Source: Mesaphorura yosii (lineage: Eukaryota > Arthropoda > Collembola > Poduromorpha > Tullbergiidae). From it: a stretch of 64,000 nt of DNA. The position numbers and the translations under genes were made by a program. Below the pieces are notes generated by a model. The model made no database searches and was not told the DNA's origin. It saw nothing but the letters and a program-made list of their open reading frames with translations. The DNA lies in contig WIXG01000120.1 in NCBI GenBank assembly GCA_009869945.1, positions 62,001-126,000 on the forward strand. Reading direction: 5' to 3'. Below, in pieces: positions 24,367 through 37,408 of the stretch (its first letter is position 1; each line of letters opens with the position of its first letter).

Positions 24367-26239
24367 GATTAAGGGGGAACTATTAAGTGATTATTGTGAT
24401 AGTAAAAATCAAATCAAAATTGAATTAAGCGGACTATGACATGGCAGACGTACTGCTCGCTTTGCTTCCGGTAGACAACTTCCGGGCATTCCGAGCTTCT
24501 CTTTTACGGACAGATTTCGGCTTCATTTCGGTGCTGCGAATACGTGACGTGCCTTTTTTTCGAAAAATGTCCCGGGTCCAGATCTGCCTTATAATTGCCT
24601 GAATTTGGCCATTCGAGCACTTTCAGTACTTGACATCATACGGAGTGGATTTCAGCGGTCGGAATTTTTGACGGAGCGTTTCATCACACGCAGCTAATTG
24701 AAATCACAGTTAACGTTGGGTTTGGCCAACTCTCTGAGTGATGGCTTGATGCGCCCCTGGAACTCCACTTTAGACTGATTATGATTTGACTAGATGATTT
24801 AGAATGAGATCAGAGTCAGAACCAACGTTTTACGTTGCGATGCGATGAAAAGAAAAGTGATGAAGAGCTGAAATTCATTTAATCATGAGCTTAATTAGTA
24901 TGACAAGAGTATGACAGAATGGAAATCTTGAATACTGTTGATAGCTTACAGATGAGGTCAGTGCTTCTCAAATATCGTTCCTATCGTTGACTATAGAAAG
25001 ACCAGTCAGTCAGGGCAATCACAGCTGGCTCGCAGTGTCGCATAAGACTTGTCGCAGTGGTCCAGAAAATTTCGAATTTTGTAGCTGGGAATTTTGTACC
25101 GTCATTGGAATAAAAGAGTTTTGTGCAAAGGATGCATCGGGGTGCACCTTTGCAAGGATGTCAGTGGGTCAGTCATTTATTGACAAAAATGTCAATAAAA
25201 CGTAAGTTTACTTTGGAATTGGGATTCGTGGTTCAAATGTGCGCATTTTGCATATCTCGCATGTTATCCTTGGTGCCGAGCTCATGAATGGTATGGGAAC
25301 TGAAGGAACCGGTGGTGGTCACACTGGTCACTGGTCCGTGATGGTGCGGTCATTTTGAGGGCCTCTCCACTCAGCCGAGTATAACTTGCTCCATTTTCTA
25401 ACGTGAGAGCCTTGGTCGTCTCGTATTAGGGACGAATGAAAATGCTATTTGCGGGCTGCAAGTTCATGAAAAACTGGCAAAAATATTTATGGATAATTGC
25501 TTTCCAGTCTCCGCTTGGTCATGTCTTTCCCTATCACGGAATTAACTACGATTGCGAACTCAATTCGCAAGTATGATCACTAATGCACGGGCGACATAAG
25601 ATTGTCAGTTGTGTCAGCACTTTTTATCCTGACATGAGTTCTGCTGCTGCTATTACTGAAATAGTTTAGAAATAGAAGCCCTGCATGTCATTGCCATTTG
25701 GCCATAAGCATCACCAGTTTTAGCATCTGAAATTGTTCACTCTAACTGCAGGTATGGTAGCATTCGGTAGAAATGAAATTGTGGACTTCACGGTTAAAAA
25801 TTATAATGCAGTGCGGTGTGACAAAGGAAAGTAATAAAAAGCTTTCACGGATTAGTCATTTCGCCAAGGCCGAATCATGTAGTACGTTTCATATGTAATA
25901 CAGCTCATTACGCGAAGTGAATCCTTGTGCTTCGTTCTTGTGCTAATGAGGAGTGCTTCCCTTTGCCACGTCAACTTCGTTTGAAACTCAACACTCAGCA
26001 GTGCAATTTATTGTCATCGTCGGGCCCTGCCTGGCACCTTTTGTATTAATTTGTGGACGCATATTGGAATTTCGGCAGTCGTACTTTCCAGTGAATTAAA
26101 CGCCAACTGCATTCATCCTTCCTTCAGTTCAAAAGTGCCTGGAGTCCGTGCGTTCCTAAAAGGTTGTTAAAGAGAGCAACTTGCCGGTCCCGTTCCTAAA
26201 CTTCTGGACAAGTTCATTATCTGTTTATTTTGTGTCGTA
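24367..26239. other. Divergent spacer between MARF1 and Sec31
   Basis: About 1.9 kb separate the two start codons, which point away from each other. This spacer must contain both promoters and 5' UTRs. A TTTTGTGTCGTAG splice acceptor ending at 26240, just before the Sec31 ATG, suggests that Sec31 has an upstream untranslated exon. I see no further coding exon or RNA gene. Confidence 0.5.
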
Positions 26240-26250
26240 GACAGGAGGCA

Positions 26251-29200
26251 ATGAAGATAAAAGAAATTGACAGAACCGCCAATGCGGCGTGGTCACCGGC
26301 TCAGCAATACCCCATTTACCTGGCCACGGGGACAGCAGCACAGCAGTTGGACAGTTCGTTCAACACAAACTCATATCTTGAGCTTTATGCACTGGATGTC
26401 ACAAAGTCTAACATCGACATTCCTGTGACTGCCAATTTGCAATGTGAAAGCAGGTAAATTAAATCTAAAAGCCGTCAATTACGTACAATGTTTACAACAA
26501 GGACATATTCTCAATTTAGATTTCACAAACTGATCTGGGGTTCTCATGGAATGGGCCAGGAATCCGAGAACAGTCTCGTGTCTGGTGTGCTTGTCGGTGG
26601 CTTCGATGAAGGCGTGATGAAGGTTTTCGATGCTAACAAGGTCCTGAACAAGGATGAAAATCCGGTCGTTTTAACGAAGAACAAGCATACGGGACCCGTT
26701 CGTGCGTTAGATTTCAATTCGTTCCGGGTAAGCCAAAGAGTTGACTCGCTCCAATCATTCTTATCTGAGGATAGACTGCTGAGTAAATCCCTTGGTTTGT
26801 TTAGTCGTATTTAATTGCATCCGGAGCAGCTGAATCAGAGATTTTCATATGGGATCTGAATAATCCAAAAACACCAATGTCCCCAGGCTCAAAGATTCAA
26901 CCGGCAGACGATGTCACGTCTTTGGCATGGAATAAGCAAGGTTGGTATTCCTTAATTGAGTATTTGAGTAAAGTTTCGGCCTAGGCCCAGACTAACTATT
27001 CCATTGTTTGCTTTTAGTGGAACATATCTTAGCGTCAACGTTCTCAAGCCGGTGTGTGGTATGGGATTTAAGGAAGAACGAACCAATTATAAAATTAGCA
27101 GACACTGCGTCTAAGGTTTGTGCACGCCATTGATAGAATGAATTCATTGTTCATCTACTACTAAGGTAAATGCTGGATTCTTGTAATTTCAGATCAGATA
27201 TAAAGTGGTTCAATGGCATCCGACGACCGCTACCCAAATGTGCCTTGCGTCGGAAGACGATTCAAGTCCGGTGATTCAGTTATGGGATTTGCGATATGCA
27301 ACAGCACCGTTGAAAGTTTTACAGGTAAGAATTTGATTGATTTTATTCAGGTGGACTTTAGTGCACAGTGCGCGATTGGTGCAATATACTGGAAGCTTTA
27401 TGGTTTATAATTTATTCAGGGACATGAGCGAGGCGTTCTTAGTTTGGCGTGGTGCGAGCGGGATCCAGACTTGCTCCTTAGCTGTGGAAAAGACAATCAC
27501 ATTTATTGCTGGAATCCTAATATACCGTTTGCAGTAAGCCAAATATATCAATCTAAATCGTTATACGTAAAATTGTAATTGCAATATTGTAGCTTCGTCT
27601 AAAAATTAAACGCCTTATCATTTTGCAGGGCTACGAGTTGGTTTGTGACATTCAAACATCCTCTCAGTGGAGTTTTGACGTTTCGATCAGTCCGAGAAAT
27701 CCTTTGGTGATATCAAGCTCAAGTTTTGACGGCAGAGTCAGCCTTTTTTCACTATCCGGTGGAAGTCAGCAGCCTGTTAGTTCATCGAAATTGGCAGACA
27801 GTTTTCCCGGTATGGATTTGGATGTGACTCATACGCCAGTTCCAACACAAAAGCCGGAACCCGTGAACTTGAGAGATGCGCCCAAGTGGTTGAAGCGACC
27901 GTGCGGAGCTTCATTTGCTGTAAGATTTCAGCTACTAAATCTTATACGCTCTTAGTCCTTAACGTTGACACTTTTGTCTTGCAGTTCGGTGGCAGGCTGA
28001 TAACATTCTCCAACGTGAAGCAACCCGCCCACGGTCAAGGTGCCGGTGATGGAGTGGACAAGAGAATTGTCACTATTTCACAGGTTGTCACGTTGCCTGA
28101 GTTTGTTGCGAGGTCGCAGAGACTGGAGAACGCCTTAAGAAGTGGGACTTTAGAAGACTTTTGTGCTGAGAAGGTGACTATGCTTTAGCTTTAGACCACT
28201 ACGTTGACATTTAATTTTAATTTCGCGCAATCTATTGCTCTCACAGGCATATCAATCAAAAGACCCAATGGAGGCGAAAGTATGGCAATTTTTGCAAGCC
28301 AGTTTTAACAGAAATCCGGCAGAAGCGTATTTGGGTATGCTTGGCTTTGACTCCAATGAACTTCAATTAAAGGTACCTTGGGCTTGCTTTTGGATTCTGA
28401 CTTAACCATTTCACATTTGACTCTCTATCCGGATTCTTTTCAGTTGGGGCAAATCGTGGCCAAGTTCCCCAGTGACGTCGATTCTCTTACCGATGGTTTC
28501 GTGTCACTTGGGCGCGGTGTAAGTGCAGCTCTGGAGTTGCGCTTTTTAAATTATTAATATCAGTGAAATTGAGTCTTGAATCTCTGACTTTCTTAAAGAT
28601 GACGGGCCTTGGCAATCAATTGTTTCCTTCTGACAATAATCTGGCAGTCTTCGACACATTAAGCCAGACTTCAACACGAAGTGTGACGCCTGAACCGGGA
28701 AAACAATTTGCGATACCAACTGATGACAGTAAGAAGTTGATTTATTGTACTTTCGGCTTCAAGTATGGCTCAATGGGCTGTTTCATTTGTAGGCACTGAG
28801 GGTTTATTGAATCAGTCAATTCTGTCTGGTAATATTGAGTACGCAGTTGACATTTGCTTGAAGGAGAGCCGTTGGGCTGATGCTCTGATTTTGGCCTCAA
28901 TGGGCAGCCCTGACCTTATCAAGAAAGCACAATTGAAATACTTCCACGTAAGTTCATTCATATTCAATCAATCGATTTATTTATTTGAAGTCACATCGGG
29001 AACAACACAACATATTGATAGTTTGAATTAGTATTAAATGGAAACTGAAGGGGTTGGTGCAACTTTCATTTATAGAAATGTGAAAACGAAACTTCGAACA
29101 TGATTCGAGCTGTCGTAACTCGAGATTTGAAACGATTGGTGGAGCGTTGCGAAGTCGATTCGTGGGCACAGGCATTGGCATGTGTTCTCAATTATGCTAA

Positions 29201-30957
29201 TGATGCCGAATTCCCCGTCTTAGCAGGTAAAGTGTTGCAAACCCTTTAGTCCGGTCTCAAATCCAGTGTGTTTATGAGAAATTGAAGTGGAGATCTTTTA
29301 TTCTTAGAAACGCTTGGCAAGCGATTGGAAAGCAGCAGAAATGAAGGTCTGCGAAAGAATGCGCTTCTATGTTACATCTGCTCCGGTGACATGAACCGAC
29401 TAACAGAAGGATGGATGACTGATAGCGAAAGGCATTTCACGCCTGAAACTCTGCAGGTACATTGCGAAACGTTCTCAGCCTTGTAATGGTATCAAAGATT
29501 AACAAAGGTGGACTTATTTGCGTTTGCAGGATTTAATTGAGCAAATCATGGTACTGAAGAGGGCGTCAGAATTGAAGGGAAAAGCTAGCACAGTTACCAA
29601 CGTACTGGCTTCCAAATTGGTTCAATACGCGACACTCCTCGTGTCTCAAGGGTGTTTGGAGTCAGCGTTGAACTACGTGAATGACACTGACGAGCCATCA
29701 ATGGTAATGCTGAGAGAAAGCCTGAACTACTCTCTCGGTCTGGCAAGGCCAAGCAGGTCAATCTTCCAGCCAAGAAGTAGACAAGCGTCGGAGAGCTCCA
29801 CATCAGGTCGGCATGCACAATTGACCAAGAGGCCCTCGTATCCATCCGTTGCGCCATCGCCCATGCCAAGTGCTCTACAACACAACTTACTCGATAACCG
29901 ACGAATGTCCAACCATCTGATGGACCCCAATGTCGCGTCTTTGACTGGACCTCCCGTGCCAAATTACGGCTACAGCACGACAAATTATAACAGCCCCACA
30001 GATATGTACCAGCAAGTGTCACCGCCCAAGCCCATGCAACCTCCTGCACCTCCTTCGTTTGCACAGACGGCGGCGATGCCACCACCTCCATCAGGACCCC
30101 CAACAGTACCGTCTGCCATGGGACATCCGCCAATGGCACCGCCGCCATCTTCAGTGTTTCCGCCTCCATCTGTCACTGCGCCTCCTCCTGGCCCCGTGAA
30201 AAGTACGCCTGCACCGGTGAACTTCTACAATCCCATAAATGTCAACACAAGCAACCCGAGTTACCCGAATTGGAATCAAACTCCTACTCCTTCTCAACCT
30301 AGTCCGTACGCTTCTTCTCAGCCATTGTCATTGCCCAAATCTTCCGGGCCCCCGTCGCCTGCTCGACCTGCACCGACTTTCTTCAATCCTAACGGTAAGA
30401 CAAGAGAAGTGACGATCGACAGAGATAAAATTTTATAGGTCGTAAATTCAGACAAATTCTCCCAATATTTCAGAAGCGTCCATTACATCTGATTTCGGCA
30501 ATTACGGGCGCACCCCAGTGCCAGCTCAACCGACATCTGCCGCCGCAGCCTTACCGAACACTCCACCGCTACCGGCCAGCATTGCTCCTCCTACGTCGGC
30601 GTGGAATGACCCTCCTATGCTGAAGGGAGATGCCGTAGCCAAGCCCAAGGTAAAGTAGAGTTCCAGTTTAAACCATTGAAATCACCATAATTCAAATCAC
30701 TCAGTTCGAATTTTTATTTGTAGAAGCCGACGGCTCCTGTGCAACGAATGGATCCGATAACGCACCCAATATTTGGGGCAGGGGCACCGCCGGAACAACC
30801 GCAATACGCGCCACCACAGCAGCAGTATCCTGGCGCTATGATGCAACCACACCAACAACAAGGTGGCATGATGCCTCCGCCACAGCAGCAGAGCATGATG
30901 CCCCCAGTGGCTCCAGCCGGTGGATATGGCTATAATTATAATTACAATATACGATAA
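26251..30957 (+). CDS. Sec31: Sec31, COPII outer-coat subunit
   Basis: Seventeen exons give 1143 aa: 26251-26453, 26520-26727, 26805-26940, 27018-27115, 27193-27324, 27420-27533, 27629-27919, 27985-28173, 28247-28372, 28444-28518, 28599-28728, 28793-28947, 29076-29226, 29308-29456, 29530-30394, 30474-30649, 30724-30957. With Sec13 it builds the outer cage of ER-export vesicles. The start ([18 protein letters not shown]) matches metazoan Sec31 closely. WD40 repeats fill 1-330 ([42 protein letters not shown]). The blade-completing segment ([19 protein letters not shown]) follows near 390, then the helical ACE1 region (about 525-800; [25 protein letters not shown]). The rest is Pro-rich, with [12 protein letters not shown] stretches that in other Sec31 proteins contact Sec23. 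The frame ends in [12 protein letters not shown] without the C-terminal helical SRA1-like domain usual in animal Sec31. Confidence 0.96.
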
Positions 30958-31182
30958 GGGATTGCCAGATTACATACCGTCGCCTTCACCCGTCACACCA
31001 TCATTGAGTATTTAGGATGAGAATTTGAATTTGCCTGCCTGCATGTTGGTTGCATTATGCTGAAGAACCTAATAAGAGAATGCTTTCAGAGTATGAAAAG
31101 AGAATCAGAATGTTAGACAGAAATTAGAGATATTTAATCGAGATGTTATTTAATTTTTAATATTTATATGGCTTCTTCGAAG

Positions 31183-31188
31183 AATAAA
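31183..31188 (+). promoter_or_regulatory. Poly(A) signal AATAAA for Sec31
   Basis: AATAAA about 226 nt downstream of the Sec31 stop, the first canonical signal on that strand. Confidence 0.5.
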
Positions 31189-33903
31189 CTTGGTGAGATC
31201 AAAAATACAGCATATTTCTGTGGCGGTAAAGAGCTTCCGAATTTCTTCATACAAGGAAGACGAAGACGCATTGACAGGTACATTTACAGATTGGAATCTG
31301 AAGTGAAATGCGGATACTGCGAAGGAAAATCCCAGACAAAATCCAGATTAGTATTTGCCTTTTCTTCGATTGGAAATGAACGAGTACGAGAGCGAGAGCT
31401 TCTCAATGCGGTAGTCCTTCAAATCTTTTCACTTTTCTTCTCCGTCAATGCAGGAGGACCTCGCATTATTTCCTGCAGTCAGTCACTCAACGCACTCTCA
31501 CTCGCACTCATATCCTATCCGATCTTGTTAAAATGTCGATGTCAAGGAAATGGACCACTGACTCTATTCCTCTTGCTATTATTATTGCCATTAGTTTCTT
31601 CTCTGCTTTATGGAGTCAGTACGCTCTCGTGCGCGCACCCGCCCGCCCGCCTGACTTTGTCCAAAAATTCAGACAATGACGATGAGGGCGAGCGAGTGAA
31701 TGTGTCATACTTGGACCGACTGACTGGATTGAGAGTGAAATGTCTTTCTTCGAAGCTCGTGATGTGATGAGCCTTTCACTACACCTCTACTAAGCTAAGC
31801 TCCAAAAATCTTTCTCTTTTCTCCTTTCAGTGAGGAAACGCGAGTAGTTGAATAGAATTCGAGTTGGAGTATTTCATCAGACATTCGCGGAATCTTAAGT
31901 CTGAGTACACAGTTCGTGAGAGCTCCATTCCCATTTCATTCTAACAGCAGCACAACTCTTTGCAGCCTCCTCCTGGCAAAACGATTTCAGGAGTGCGATT
32001 TTGCATTATTCCAGCTCCGTAAAAATGAATGTTTTCTTTTCGTGTCTTTGGCTGGTAAGTGCACTCGTGCCTTTGAATCAGACAGCCGGCGTCCTTTTCC
32101 AGTAATTTCAGTTTCTACGTCCAACTCTGGATCTGGCGTCTGGCCTTATTGGCGTTGATCCTCCATCAGATTCAATGATAACACTCCGGACTACCACAAT
32201 CAAGGCTTGCTTCGGTGCGGTCGTGAGCACGCTTCTCTTGTGTCACAAGAAGCTGGCGATGCGGAAAGGTGAACGCACTGAATCAAACGAATGGGGTTAA
32301 GTCAAATTATTCATGAAGCTCATTCTGTGGAATATGGCACATAAGGCGAAACTTGGAGTTAAACTTACCTGCGCTGCAGAAATGATACTTAATGTGGTTA
32401 ATGTCGCGTGTCGCTTGTGGTGTAGCCTGCTTTTATTTTGCTGCGAATCTCGTATTTCTTCATTTGTGTTTCGCTTGCGTTGCAACTGCACTGCGTTGCA
32501 GAAGCAAAACCTGAGCGTACATACGTAAAGGGAATTTTTAACGACATGAAGATAAATTGTCCACCGTAAATCGCATATGACGTTTCCCATTTCATCCCTG
32601 AAATTATTTCCAGGTTCTTTTCATGTTTCCTGAACCTCGTGCCCGGTCCCTGTCCGCATAAACGAAAGCGCAAGACGGCAAGACGCAAAGTCAGGCCACA
32701 CCAGGCAATGATTACACTCTTCTATTCCGCTATTTATGTTTTTACTTGGTTACTTTCTCAGGGCACGGTGCGTTGGTGCGAAGAGAGAAAGAAAGAAAGT
32801 GCAGGCCAGAAAATGCGAAATGCAACAAGGCAGAAAGCATCGTTTTTCTCCATGGCGTAGTTGGCTATAAATAAAATTTTGCATCATGTTTTCACCCGCT
32901 ATAATAATATTCAGAGCTGAGGTTAAAATGAAATTGTGCGCCTTGTTCTGCATGTAAATATTGCATGTACAACAACGCACACGCGCACGCGGTCCTGAAT
33001 TACCACGCGCGCGGTCTGCGCTGCGTAGTGTAAAATTTTCCTCAAGCGCAAGAAGGATTTAAAAATTGATATATTTCAGAATGCTCAAAATTCTTTATTT
33101 CTTCCATTACTTTAAGGTTCATGGAATCTTATTTGCATTCTTCTCGTAAAGACGTAAAGACGGCTCTAAAATGTTAAGCTCATGAGTTATGACGCGTTCA
33201 ACAAAAATATTTACATTTACATTTCCACATTGCAAGGGCATCAAATGAAAGTCTGTAATGTTTCAATTTCTCTTTAAACACGAAAACGAATATCATATCT
33301 TCTTCATTTCAGTTAATTCCATGCTAAATTGGGCGTAAATTGGACGACGTTGATCATTTGTGAATGCGAGTCGGGGAATTTTCAGTGCTCATCCTTGCTA
33401 AGCTGGAATAAATTCGCGAGACAGCACAGCACACACGGTGAATCCATCTATAATTCCACTCGAAATTAATTGGTTATGGCTCCAGCTTACATATGTTGTG
33501 GTCTTCTGCAGAGATTGCAGAGCAAAATAGTCGGGAAAGCAGCTTTCACTTTCACTCATTCACTTCTGCCCGAAGCGATGTGTTCTACCATTTGTAATTG
33601 TGATATTTTTCATTGCACGGATTGTGCGTGGCGTGTACGGCTGCGTATGGCTGAGAGCAGCCGAGCGCCGAGAGATGGTTTCTGATTAAATTACTACTTC
33701 AAAGTAGAGCTGAGCGAGTAGCAGTTAGAAAACTGTCTCACTCGCATTCTTCAACCTAATTGCATGTGTTAACAGTTGCCGGGTTCAAAGTTACATTCAG
33801 TCAGCATGATTGACGACCAACCATCGACATACTTCAACCAGCGTTGAGAGAACCTCGGGAAGAACCCGTGCAATTCGAGAGCTTATACTCACTTTAAAGT
33901 GAA

Positions 33904-33914
33904 GCGCGCGCGCG
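33904..33914. repeat. (GC)n dinucleotide tract
   Basis: Eleven bases of alternating G and C, unusual in this AT-rich spacer. Alternating purine-pyrimidine sequence of this kind can adopt Z-form DNA. Confidence 0.7.
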
Positions 33915-34806
33915 TTAGGAGAAATGAATTTTATCCATTAAGAAATTGCGCAAAAACAAAGTTACTCTAGCATGTCCCAGTTCATGAACGTGATCGGAAT
34001 AAGAACAACTGGATTACAAATTTCACCAGTAATCACACTCTGGAAGCACACGCATTCTTTTCGTGCTCGGCCAGAAAAGAACATGGAAATCGTGTTCGGT
34101 GTCTTTTCTACCATGGCAGATTAGCATATGGTTGTCTTGTGTAACTGCGCAACTGATAAAGTACGAATATGTTTATAATTGGATAAAGATTTTCCTGGAA
34201 GTTGCCGTGTGCAAGGCAAGAAATCTGAGACGCAGCGCCACAGACGAGATTCGCCGATTAGGCGGACGCAGGAGAGCGACGGAGTATCTTCGGGATATGG
34301 ATTTTTAAATCCAAGTGAAAATGTTTTACTCAGCAGAAAATTGAGCCTGAAGAGGACACGGCAAGGAAATTTAAAATGCGGTCTGCATACGCCATCGTGT
34401 TTTATCGCACCAGTTGAACAGGCGACTCACGCGAGGTAACAATCGAGGAGAAAGATACACATTTCCGGACTCTGGGCGAGAGATATTGCAAGCCAAGTCA
34501 GTGTAGTCAATTCCAGTTTTAAATGAAAATAAAAATGCAGTCCACGTTTTATGAATTTTGGAACTCACAAACACTGTACAACGCCAACATTGCCAGCATA
34601 GCACTTACGCGAGCATTCTTTATCCTGTGGACGCAAAGCCGGCAATCCGGCAGGGCGAAGCGGGCAGGTTCGACTTCTCTCGCAACGGAAATTGCTCGCA
34701 TCCTGATAATCTTGAATTCGACTCACACGATTTGAGGAATTTCGCCCTTTTGCTTGCCATTTCAAGTCGTCAAACCTGAAGTATTCATGAATGTTGTTTC
34801 TTGCGA

Positions 34807-34822
34807 GCAGGCAGGCAGGCAG
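34807..34822. repeat. (GCAG)4 microsatellite
   Basis: Four perfect tandem copies of GCAG. Confidence 0.85.
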
Positions 34823-37383
34823 GTGGAAATGATTTTAAACTGCCAAGTTGTCGAGCCCCTCCTAAATCACGAGAGCATGTGGCATAATTCACACATGCTG
34901 AAACTGAATGCTGTCTGTAAATCCAGAATCTAGGCCAGGTTAAAGGCTGTAATCATTTTTCCGATGTGAATTTGCGATTTGCTGTCTTCAATAATGCATT
35001 TCCCATTTGTATTCATTTACGAATTTCGCATATTATCCTCAGAATGCTGAAGCCGAAAATACTGCCTCCAACGAGTGATTTAATACTTAGCTGCTGAGTA
35101 GAAGATGTTTGAAGATCGATGCCTTGGCATGGGCACCTGAATTCTTGCCTCTTTCTCACCTGCCTTCCGTCACTAAACTGAGCGTTGATCTCTGATGGAG
35201 CACTGATTGCTCGATTTCCATTAAGCATTAAGCGTTTCACCGCGTAGAGAAGCAATGTAAGTGATGGACGACCACGGAGAGGCGCAACGACAGGAAGAAG
35301 AGCGAAATTATGAAATTCACGGCAAGTGCAACTCGGCGACGGTGTGAAAGCAGAAGCTGAGAGAAAAGGCTCAAAGGGAGAAGCGTTACACTGCACTCGC
35401 TCGCCGACTCGCTGCGAGCCTTTGTAAAATTCTCGTCCAGACGAAGCTAAAGCGAAAAGTACACAAAGATACCTCACGCTTCTGTCAAGTTTGAAAAATT
35501 GCTCAATTAATTGCAGCTCTGACGTTTGGAGGAAATTACTTTCCTCAAACAAACTCAGCCTGTTTACTCTGCTCATTATCTCACCATGCATAATTTGGCC
35601 GCAGATGCGGACACCGCCGTCGATTCCTGGGCCAGTCGATGACTTGGTTAAAAAATTAATAGCGAAGGCAAAAGATGTCTTTTAGCATGCTGCGCGCGCG
35701 ACCACCACCACGGTAAGCAGTGAAAATCGAACCTAAGCCTAAGAAGCTCGCAAAATCAAAGGCCGCCAAAAATTAATTTACAATTTTCAGGTTGGAGAGC
35801 TTTGCTACCTGGAAACACGATTCGCGAAGTCTGATCGAAGTTTTTGCTGTAGTTGTACTACTGGCTGTCGTGCGCGTACTCGCGATTGCGGACGCGTAAT
35901 AGTTGTTAACGGTCTTTTAATTAAGGGCAAAACTTCTGGCAAACGACGCACGTTAAGATGAAATGCTGGAACTTTCCCCATCAACTCATATCTTCATTTC
36001 CTGTGAAAACACATAAATAACCGAAAGAACAAAATGATTCGCCTGCCTGCTGTGCCACGGAAATTACTTTTTGAGATCAACAGATTGCAGACTTCATTAT
36101 TCAGTACTTAGGCAGTTGATACCAACTTTCACTTGGATTGATGTCTCTTGATTAAACCCCCACGCGCTGTCTTCCGACTCGCTACGAGCTAGAGTCCAAG
36201 AGCTCCTTGTTTGGCTGACCGACCAGCATAAAACTGGCGCTCGACGTAATCAGTCAGCAAAGTAATAAATGACTACCAGTAAATGCCATCAAAACAACTT
36301 AGAAGTCGTTACCTCCGACAATTACTGATAAGGGTCATAAACAGTGACTAATTAGATTCTGTCGGACATACAAAACGCTGCGCTTTTCTACTCGAATTGG
36401 ATGCTCACGTTGCAAAGATGTAATTGGCCGCTGCAATTTTAATCAGCATTACTTTGTAAACGGAATTCGCCATTGCGTATTGCGTTGTAATTACTTATTA
36501 GTAAAAAATATTCAATCAGAGTAGATGCGAAAGCCAGCTAACGGATTTTCACTAATTAATTTTTAATTTAACCAGTGAACTTGGGCTTGGCGCTTTAGGC
36601 CAGCGCCTGGGAAGCATGAATAATTCGATATTCTGTGATACAAGACGCAACGCGTTCATGCTTTCGTCCTTTAATAATTAACTTACCACCGACCAACTTA
36701 CGAGGACCCAAGTTCCTTTGCCACATTATATTTTCTAATTAAAAAATAACTGCGAATATTCCGTCATACTTTCAGTACAGCACAGTAGAGCAGAGCAGTG
36801 GGCTGAGTTGAAAAGTTTCAGTGTTATTAGACTGCCTAAGTTTGAGTTTGAGCTTATGAAAAGTTGTGATGCGAAAATGCGAACTGTGTTATGAAAGTAT
36901 TAAACTTTAATATCTTGAGGCGATCCACTGAATATTAGATCACCGGACTGAAAGAAGTTGCTTGCGCGTAATTCGAGTAATGATTTTATAGTTTGGACTT
37001 TGAGGAATTGTTGCAAACGCAAACTCTCTGTGATAATGAACAACAACGGCAGACATTTGGAGCATTATGAATTGTTTGTCATCTTTTTACTCTCCAGCGT
37101 ATATTTTTCATACAATTTCGAAACAACAAAAGTCAGTCAACCTGAGGCAAGACGAGCCGGGCCAAAAATACAAGGTACAAAGCACTTCGATATGATTCTG
37201 CCATGCTTCTTCTTGCTAGACTCCAAACTCGAAGGAAGAGAAAGTAACAGTTTCCTCGCTTTCTCTCAAGACCTGCGAGAACGAGAACCGACTCAACTGA
37301 CATGGGCTTGGAGAATCTTTCACAGTTTCTCTTGCCAGACAACGAACTCAAATCGAGCCGCACCAGAATACTCGTGTAACACG

Positions 37384-37408
37384 TTCTGTTCTGTTCTGTT
37401 CTGTTCTC
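37384..37408. repeat. (TTCTG)4 microsatellite with a fifth imperfect unit
   Basis: Four perfect TTCTG copies followed by TTCTC, then a pyrimidine-rich run. Confidence 0.85.

Noticed and set aside
29594..30169. 191-codon minus-strand frame
   Set aside because: It is a shadow of the Pro-rich Sec31 exon on the other strand.
31168..31767. 199-codon open frame on the plus strand after Sec31
   Set aside because: It overlaps the Sec31 3' UTR and poly(A) signal, has runs of Leu and mixed charged residues, and shows no domain or splice partner.
34660..34690. GGTTCGACT word resembling a tRNA T-loop
   Set aside because: No matching acceptor, D or anticodon stems could be formed around it.
35013..35591. 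192-codon minus-strand open frame
   Set aside because: It has no recognisable domain, a start without context and no neighbouring exons.
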